Source: an uncultured Collinsella sp. (GTDB taxonomy: Bacteria > Actinomycetota > Coriobacteriia > Coriobacteriales > Coriobacteriaceae). From it: a DNA stretch of 28,163 nt. Position numbers and translations under genes: made by a program. Below the pieces are notes generated by a model that made no database searches, had not been told where the DNA came from, and saw only the letters and a list, made by a program, of their open reading frames with translations. Shown in pieces: positions 23,433 to 28,163 of this stretch; position 1 is the stretch's first letter, and every line of letters starts with the position of its first letter. The DNA is taken from NCBI GenBank assembly GCA_902478985.1, contig CABSNH010000005.1:1-28163 (forward strand). Direction: 5' to 3'.

Positions 23433-24710
23433 ATGTCCACTAAGTATGCAATCGTTGGCGGCAAGCTCATCGACGGTACCGGCGCCGAGCCGGTCGAGAA
23501 CTCCCTCGTTCTCGTCGACGACAACGGCAAGATCGAGTACGCCGGCGCCATGCAGGACCTTCCCGAGGGCGTTGAGGTCATCGACGCCGCCGGCAAGACC
23601 GTCCTTCCCGGCCTGATCGACACCCACCTGCACTTCTCGGGCAACTTGACCGACGATGACACCGACTGGGTCATGCAGCCGCTCCTCGAGAAGCAGGCCG
23701 TCGCCGTCAAGCAAGCCTACGACTGCCTCACCCACGGCCTCACCACCGTCTGCGAGATCGGCCGCTTTGGTATCCAGATCCGTGACTGCATCGACAAGGG
23801 CGTCTTCAAGGGCCCGCGCGTTCTGGCCACCGGCCTTGGCTTCTGCCGCGTTGCCGGCCACGGCGACTCCCACCACTGCAGCCAGGAGCTCAACAAGGAA
23901 TCGCACCCCTGGGGCGATCAGGTCGACGGTCCTTGGGATCTGCGCAAGGCCGTCCGTCGTCGCCTGCGCGAGAACCCCGATGCCATCAAGATCTGGGCTA
24001 CCGGTGGCGGCATCTGGCGCTGGGACTCCGGCCGCGACCAGCACTACTGCTCCGAGGAGATTCAGGCCGTGGTCGAAGAGGCCAAGATGGTCGGCATCCC
24101 CGTGTGGAGCCACTGCTACAACAACCACGCCGCTGCCTACGATTCCGTTCGCTTTGGCTGCGAGCAGTTGATTCACGGCTTCGATATCGATGAGCGCACC
24201 ATGGACCTCATGGCCGAGCAGGGCATCTTCTTCACTCCGACGATCGCCTTCCTGCCCACCTGGTACGCCACCTATCCGCCCGTCTACGTTCCCGAGCTGC
24301 ACGACAAGTACGAGGGCACCCTGGTCGAGAAGGAGCTGCAGCGCAACTACGACTGCCTGCGCGAGGCCAAGAAGCGCGGCGTCGTCATGACGATCGGCTC
24401 CGACTCCTTCTCCTTCGTCACCCCGTACGGCACTTGTTCCATCGAGGAGATGTACGAGTTCGTCGACAAGATCGGCTTCACTCCGGTCGAGACCATCACC
24501 TGCGCCACCCTCAACGGTGCCAAGATGTGTCACATCGAGGACGAGACCGGTTCCATCGAGGCCGGCAAGTGCGCCGACCTGCTGGTCGTCAACGGTGACG
24601 TCGCCGCCGACATCCACGTGCTCAACACCGACAACATGGACGTCATCATGAAGGACGGCTGGATTGTCGAGGGCGGCACCTTCGGCGAGGCAAACAAGTA
24701 CAGCGCCTAA
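23433..24710 (+). CDS. Binuclear metal-dependent amidohydrolase, prolidase-like
   Basis: 425 residues from ATG 23433, with AAGGAGGA just before. It has amidohydrolase-superfamily layout: an N-terminal beta segment (YAIVGGKLIDGTGAEPVENS), then VLPGLIDTHLHF with metal ligands His65 and His67, bridging Lys186 in IKIWATGGG, His227 (WSHCYNN), His248 (LIHGFD), Asp324 (IGSDSF), and the closing GSIEAGKCADLLVVNGD. This ligand set defines the two-metal subtype shared by Xaa-Pro dipeptidase / carboxypeptidase-like and imidazolonepropionase-related enzymes. The substrate is unknown; the neighbouring permease suggests an imported amino-acid derivative or dipeptide. No signal peptide, so cytoplasmic. A terminator follows 58 bp after the stop. 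Confidence 0.9.
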   Translation: MSTKYAIVGGKLIDGTGAEPVENSLVLVDDNGKIEYAGAMQDLPEGVEVIDAAGKTVLPGLIDTHLHFSGNLTDDDTDWVMQPLLEKQAVAVKQAYDCLTHGLTTVCEIGRFGIQIRDCIDKGVFKGPRVLATGLGFCRVAGHGDSHHCSQELNKESHPWGDQVDGPWDLRKAVRRRLRENPDAIKIWATGGGIWRWDSGRDQHYCSEEIQAVVEEAKMVGIPVWSHCYNNHAAAYDSVRFGCEQLIHGFDIDERTMDLMAEQGIFFTPTIAFLPTWYATYPPVYVPELHDKYEGTLVEKELQRNYDCLREAKKRGVVMTIGSDSFSFVTPYGTCSIEEMYEFVDKIGFTPVETITCATLNGAKMCHIEDETGSIEAGKCADLLVVNGDVAADIHVLNTDNMDVIMKDGWIVEGGTFGEANKYSA

Positions 24711-24751
24711 GCTACCGTTCATCGATGGCTTGATGTAAAACACAGTATTTG

Positions 24752-24766
24752 ATTGCATAATGCAAT
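24752..24766. promoter_or_regulatory. 15-bp perfect palindrome upstream of the two-component genes
   Basis: ATTGCAT-A-ATGCAAT is a perfect palindrome immediately ahead of the amidohydrolase terminator and 63 bp before the histidine kinase start. It includes CATAAT (24756-24761), a possible -10 with TTGATG 20 bp upstream (poor spacing). A regulator bound here could control the sensor genes. Confidence 0.4.
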
Positions 24767-24767
24767 G

Positions 24768-24796
24768 GAGAGGGTCGCTTGCGGCCCTCTTTATTG
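24768..24796 (+). terminator. Terminator after the amidohydrolase gene
   Basis: AGAGGGTCG (24769-24777), CTTG loop, CGGCCCTCT (24782-24790, with one G-U pair), then TTATT. It separates the permease / amidohydrolase unit from the two-component genes, although partial read-through or a nearby promoter is needed for the latter. Confidence 0.8.
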
Positions 24797-24828
24797 CTAT
24801 GGGGTGCGTCGGTAAGAAGGAGATGACG

Positions 24829-26214
24829 GTGGATCTCAATAGGCTGATTCTGGGCAAGAGCTACAACTCTACCAAGGTCTTTCGTACCGCTCAGCATGTG
24901 GTTCAAGCCATTTTGCTCGGTATTGTCGTTCCGCTGCTTATCCTGCTGCTCATCTGGGATCTAACCGATAATCCCAATCCCGTTCCGGCCGTTGTCGTCA
25001 TTGCCGGCTTGGTCATGCTGTGCTTCTTCTTCTCGTACGTCTTTGTGGTTCCCGACGACCTCACATCGAGCGCAACCGACCGCACGCTCGCCATCGCTTC
25101 AAAAATATTCGCCTACACGTCGCGCGGCCTTACGCCCGAAGCTGCCCTGGGCGCCTCTAAGATCATCCTGTCCGAAACTATCGCCTCTGCCATCTGCTTT
25201 ACCGACGGCAAGCAGGTGTTGGCAAGCTGGGGCGAGGACTCGGCAAAATGCCCCGCGGGCACCCCGGTGGTGCTGCGGACTACGCTCAACGTGATCAACA
25301 GCGGTGAGCAAAGCGTGTTCTCGCGCGATGCCTCGACCGAGACAGGTGGCTACTTTCCGCGCCTGCGCGCCGGTATTGTCGCACCGCTTACCGTGCGCGG
25401 GCATTGCGTGGGCACGCTCGAGCTGTATTATCCCCGTCTGAGCAGCATCGATATGCGCCAGACGGCGCTTGCCTCGGGCTTTGCCGACCTCATTTCCACG
25501 CAGCTTGCGAGCTTTGAGCTCGAGCGCCAGGACGAGCTTACGGCCCGCGTGGAGCTGCGCGCCTTGCAATCGCAGGTCGATCCTCATTTTCTATTCAATA
25601 CCATTAGCACGATCGTGTCGCTCGTTCGAACCGAGCCCGACAAGGCGCGATCGCTGCTGATCGACTTTTCCAATTACTACCGTCAGACGCTCTCTGATTC
25701 CGATACCCTCACAACGCTCGAGCACGAGGTGGAACAGGGCACTCGCTATATCAACCTTATGCAGGCTCGTTATGGCGACGGCCGTCTGCGCGTCTCGGTC
25801 GATATCGACTTTGAGGTGCGCGATTGCATGGTGCCGCCGTTTATCTTGCAGCCGTTGCTCGAAAACTGCATTAAGCACGCGCAGCGCGAGACCGAGCCGC
25901 TTTCTATTCATGTTAGGGCTTTCGAGACCGATGACGGTTTGGAGATCATCGTCGAGGACGACGGCATCGGTATGAGCGAAGAAGTCTGCGCGCATCTGTT
26001 TGAGCAGCATCGCCTGGAGGAGCCCGAGAGCATTACCGCCGACGGCTCCGTCAAGCGAGGTTGCGGCCTGGCGCTCTTCAACGTGCTTCAGCGCATCCAT
26101 TTCTTTTACGGAGAAGATTCCGGCATGCGCGTGAAGTCCCAGGAGGGCGTGGGAACGCAGGTCATCGTCGAGCTGAACGGCGAGCCGCATGAGCCCGCGC
26201 CGTTGACGGCGTAG
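24829..26214 (+). CDS. LytS-type sensor histidine kinase
   Basis: 461 residues from GTG 24829, chosen because AAGGAG (24817-24822) is 6 bp away; ATG 24823 touches that site and ATG 24799 has none. Two N-terminal membrane helices (about 23-45 and 52-73) are joined by a very short loop, followed by a GAF-like cytoplasmic sensor region (about 80-215; ICFTDGKQVLASWGED, then VAPLTVRGHCVGTLELYY). A His_kinase domain of the LytS/YpdA type has the phosphoacceptor in QSQVDPHFLFNTIST (His253). The ATPase domain has the N box LLENCIKHA (about 343-351), DDGIGM (about 376-381) and GCGLALFN (about 411-418). The response regulator starts 38 bp downstream. It probably senses an intracellular or membrane signal linked to the adjacent permease / amidohydrolase genes; this is inferred from position. 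Confidence 0.93.
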   Translation: MDLNRLILGKSYNSTKVFRTAQHVVQAILLGIVVPLLILLLIWDLTDNPNPVPAVVVIAGLVMLCFFFSYVFVVPDDLTSSATDRTLAIASKIFAYTSRGLTPEAALGASKIILSETIASAICFTDGKQVLASWGEDSAKCPAGTPVVLRTTLNVINSGEQSVFSRDASTETGGYFPRLRAGIVAPLTVRGHCVGTLELYYPRLSSIDMRQTALASGFADLISTQLASFELERQDELTARVELRALQSQVDPHFLFNTISTIVSLVRTEPDKARSLLIDFSNYYRQTLSDSDTLTTLEHEVEQGTRYINLMQARYGDGRLRVSVDIDFEVRDCMVPPFILQPLLENCIKHAQRETEPLSIHVRAFETDDGLEIIVEDDGIGMSEEVCAHLFEQHRLEEPESITADGSVKRGCGLALFNVLQRIHFFYGEDSGMRVKSQEGVGTQVIVELNGEPHEPAPLTA

Positions 26215-26252
26215 CACGCGGTTGGATTGAGAGAAAAAGAGGGGAAGCACAT

Positions 26253-26987
26253 ATGTCCGAAGGCTGGAACATCTTGGTGGTTGATGACGAACCTCCCATT
26301 AGGGCCGAGCTACGCTATCTGTTGGAAAAGGATACGCGTGTGGGCCAGATTGCCGAGGCGGGCAATGTCACCGAAGCCGTGGAGTCGATTCTGTCGAACA
26401 AGCCCGACGTGCTGTTTTTAGACATTACCATGCCCGGTCGCTCGGGAATTGAGCTTGCCGAGACGCTGCAGAACCTAAAGACGCCGCCGGTGGTTGTGTT
26501 TGTGACGGCGTTTGCCGAGTATGCGGCCGATGCCTATAACCTCGATGCCGTCGATTATGTCGTCAAGCCGGTCGAGGACGCACGCCTGTCAAAGGCACTC
26601 GACAAGATCGAGGCAGCCTTGGGTGTCCGTCGTGTTATCCACGCTCCGCGCCAGCCTTTGCGTCTGACGGTGGACCGCGGGGGCAAAAAGGTGTTCATTC
26701 CCGCCGCAGACGTCTGCTACTTTGAGGCGCGCGCCGATTTTTGCAACGCCATCTGCGCCGAGGGAACGTACCTGATCAATGAGTCGATCTCTTCGCTCGA
26801 GCGTCGCTTGGGCTCCGAGGGCTTTATTCGCGTTCATCGCAGCTATCTGGTCAATTTGGAAGACGTGCACAATGTCGAGATCGGTTCCACGGGTCTTATG
26901 GAGCTCAGACTCGATCGCGTAACCTCGACGGTGCCCGTGTCCCGCCGTCGCGCTGCCGAGGTTAAAGCACACTTGGGGCTTGCGTAG
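26253..26987 (+). CDS. LytTR-family response regulator
   Basis: 244 residues from ATG 26253 with GAGGGGA 8 bp before. The receiver domain (about 5-120) has the acidic pair Asp11/Asp12, phosphoacceptor Asp57 in LFLDITMPG, Thr85 and Lys105 (VVKPVED). The C-terminal LytTR DNA-binding domain (about 138-242) shows KKVFIPAADVCYFEARADF, then SISSLERRLGSEGFIRVHRSYLVNLEDV. LytTR regulators bind paired 9-bp direct repeats, usually near promoters of neighbouring genes; no convincing pair was found upstream of the permease by eye. It is encoded with the LytS-type kinase as a complete two-component system. The terminal RRRAAEVKAHLGLA is a normal family end. Confidence 0.95.
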   Translation: MSEGWNILVVDDEPPIRAELRYLLEKDTRVGQIAEAGNVTEAVESILSNKPDVLFLDITMPGRSGIELAETLQNLKTPPVVVFVTAFAEYAADAYNLDAVDYVVKPVEDARLSKALDKIEAALGVRRVIHAPRQPLRLTVDRGGKKVFIPAADVCYFEARADFCNAICAEGTYLINESISSLERRLGSEGFIRVHRSYLVNLEDVHNVEIGSTGLMELRLDRVTSTVPVSRRRAAEVKAHLGLA

Positions 26988-27020
26988 ACGGTCTGCGTGC
27001 CGTCGTTTACCATCGCAGGT

Positions 27021-27047
27021 TTGGCATGGGCGCGCGGTGGGCATAAT
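27021..27047 (+). promoter_or_regulatory. Candidate promoter of the phospholipase-like gene
   Basis: TTGGCA (27021-27026), 15-bp spacer (slightly short), CATAAT (27042-27047), giving a start about 27 bp ahead of ATG 27080. It implies transcription separate from the two-component genes, although no terminator lies between them. Confidence 0.45.
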
Positions 27048-27079
27048 GGGTGGCATCGAATGAAATCGAAAGGATCATT

Positions 27080-28024
27080 ATGCCCGCGCTTATCACCCAT
27101 CATCTGTTTGGCGAGGAAAGCATCGACCGTCTTCCGCAGGGCGTCATCACGTCCGATGAAGAGCGCATTGCCTTTATCTTGGGCAACCAAGGCCCCGACC
27201 CGTTTTTCTTTCACATTCTGACACCGCGTGTTTCCGACTGCACGCTGCTAGCACAGGTCATGCATCGGTCGCGCATGTCTCGCCAGTTCGCGTGCCTGCG
27301 CGACGGCGTGTCGCATCTGCTGCCGCGCGACGCCAGCTTGGGTCGTGCCTTTGCGCTGGGCCTACTGTCTCATTACGTGCTCGACCGCAACGCCCACCCC
27401 TTTGTCTATGAGCAGCAGTTTGGCATCGTGGAATCCGACTCAGAGCTTGAGGATTCGAGCAGTCAGGTCCATGCCGTGATCGAGAGCGACCTGGATGTGT
27501 TGATGCTGCAGCTTAAACGCGATGGCGCTACGGTTGACGATTACCCGCCAGCGGGCGAGATCGTCACCACCGATCGCATCAATCGCGTGGCCGGCGTGCT
27601 GATGAGCTATGTTGCCGGACGCGTGTACGGCATTGACATTCCGGCGGGGGAGTACGGTGCTGCCGTTGCCAATATGCAGCGACTTTACCGCGCGATTGAG
27701 CCGGCCGGCTCCGCAAAGACGCGCGCGATCTCGCTGGTTGAGGGCTTGGTGCACGATTACTCGCTGCTCGACGGCCTTGCCCATCGCGTGACGACGGAGC
27801 TGCCCGAGCGCACCGGTAACCTGGGCCATCTGACATGGAAGAATCCCTTTACCGACGAGGTCTCGAACGAGAGTTTCCCCGAGGTCTTTGATCGCGCGCT
27901 GGTCGATTACGAGTGCACGGTCGCACGTTTTATCGAGACCGGTGACATGGATGCCGTGACCAGTCACGTCAACTACAGCGGTCGCGTGCTCGAAGCCGAT
28001 GAGGAGTTCGACCGCGAGGAATAG
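27080..28024 (+). CDS. Zinc-dependent phospholipase C-like protein
   Basis: 314 residues from ATG 27080 with AAAGGA 5 bp before; the longer frame from 27050 lacks a site. The sequence begins MPALITHHLFGEE and contains GNQGPDPFFFHIL, then ALGLLSHYVLDRNAHPFVY and HAVIESDLDVLMLQL. This is the His/Asp pattern of the zinc-dependent phospholipase C / S1-P1 nuclease-like fold as found in many uncharacterised cytoplasmic proteins of Firmicutes and Actinomycetota. There is no signal peptide, so it is not a secreted toxin of the Clostridium alpha-toxin type. Enzymatic substrate unknown. The C-terminus is acidic (LEADEEFDREE). Confidence 0.82.
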   Translation: MPALITHHLFGEESIDRLPQGVITSDEERIAFILGNQGPDPFFFHILTPRVSDCTLLAQVMHRSRMSRQFACLRDGVSHLLPRDASLGRAFALGLLSHYVLDRNAHPFVYEQQFGIVESDSELEDSSSQVHAVIESDLDVLMLQLKRDGATVDDYPPAGEIVTTDRINRVAGVLMSYVAGRVYGIDIPAGEYGAAVANMQRLYRAIEPAGSAKTRAISLVEGLVHDYSLLDGLAHRVTTELPERTGNLGHLTWKNPFTDEVSNESFPEVFDRALVDYECTVARFIETGDMDAVTSHVNYSGRVLEADEEFDREE

Positions 28025-28078
28025 GGCCCGTGCGTGCCCCTTTGCCGAATCCTTACCGGCGGTTCTGGACAATTGGGG

Positions 28079-28084
28079 TACGAT
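28079..28084 (+). promoter_or_regulatory. Candidate -10 for the last gene
   Basis: TACGAT preceded by GGGG, about 41 bp before ATG 28126. There is no good -35 at normal spacing (TTACCG is 20 bp away). The word GGGGTAC(G/A)AT is the same as the candidate -10 ahead of the PFOR gene. Confidence 0.35.
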
Positions 28085-28125
28085 GAACTAACTGCATATC
28101 GGGCGAATACGAAGGGTCCCTGTCC

Positions 28126-28163
28126 ATGAAATACACCAAGCTCGAGCGTAACTGGGTTATGTA
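28126..28163 (+). CDS. Start of a probable MFS transporter (3' partial)
   Basis: Only 12 complete codons are present: MKYTKLERNWVM. ATG 28126 follows GAAGGG by 9 bp. The LERNW start resembles the N-terminus of UMF1/Atg22-like major facilitator transporters (often LER.W..YD.GNSAF), but twelve residues cannot prove this. The gene runs off the window. Confidence 0.45.
   Translation, partial: MKYTKLERNWVM

Noticed and set aside
19212..24857. Long antisense frames opposite arcC, the permease and the amidohydrolase genes
   Set aside because: They have the same cause as the frame opposite the PFOR gene; the sense proteins have full sets of family motifs.

Overview
This window most likely comes from a Collinsella-like member of the Coriobacteriia (gut Actinomycetota). 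The reasons are a GC-rich genome with strongly C/G-ending codons in housekeeping genes, a membrane-embedded LuxR-type regulator, a fused NifJ-type pyruvate:ferredoxin oxidoreductase, a solitary carbamate kinase, and a dnaX / ybaB / recR cluster. This is inference from gene content; no search was run. The first 31 bases are an Illumina Nextera adapter left on the contig end, so genomic sequence starts at about base 32 and the first gene is cut.

Region 1 (32-5476) is a same-strand, AT-richer accessory cassette. It holds a 5'-truncated membrane protein with two LuxR-type DNA-binding domains, a small secreted protein, two ABC-2-like permeases, their ATPase, and a membrane-anchored or lipoprotein-like protein. 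The last four genes are tightly packed (TGATG, ATGA and GTGA-type junctions). Region 2 (5551-10652) is the replication and repair block: a reverse-strand YcxB-like protein, dnaX, a reverse-strand one-helix membrane protein inserted into the cluster, ybaB and recR. Region 3 (10653-14593) is a three-gene signalling operon: an anchored exported protein translationally coupled to a membrane Ser/Thr kinase, followed by an FHA-domain protein. Its front end has operator-like palindromes, a promoter, and a terminator hairpin lying before the Shine-Dalgarno start.

Region 4 (14594-20492) is central metabolism: the pyruvate:ferredoxin oxidoreductase gene behind a long structured leader, then the carbamate kinase gene behind an AT-rich upstream region. 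The spaces between these genes hold several long inverted repeats. Two of them have similar GGGGAC.../...GTCCCC ends and look like REPIN/MITE-type elements. Region 5 (20493-28163) starts with a reverse-strand C39-like cysteine peptidase with a long disordered cytoplasmic part. It continues with an APC-family permease and a binuclear metal amidohydrolase (probable uptake and hydrolysis of an amino-acid-derived compound). A LytS-type histidine kinase and a LytTR response regulator follow and are the likely regulators of that pair. A zinc-dependent phospholipase C-like protein and the first codons of a probable MFS transporter end the window.

The parts least explained by known systems are the LuxR / secreted protein / ABC cassette, the exported protein / kinase / FHA operon with its unusual front end, and the set of long intergenic inverted repeats. 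No tRNA, rRNA, CRISPR array, intact insertion sequence or prophage was recognised.
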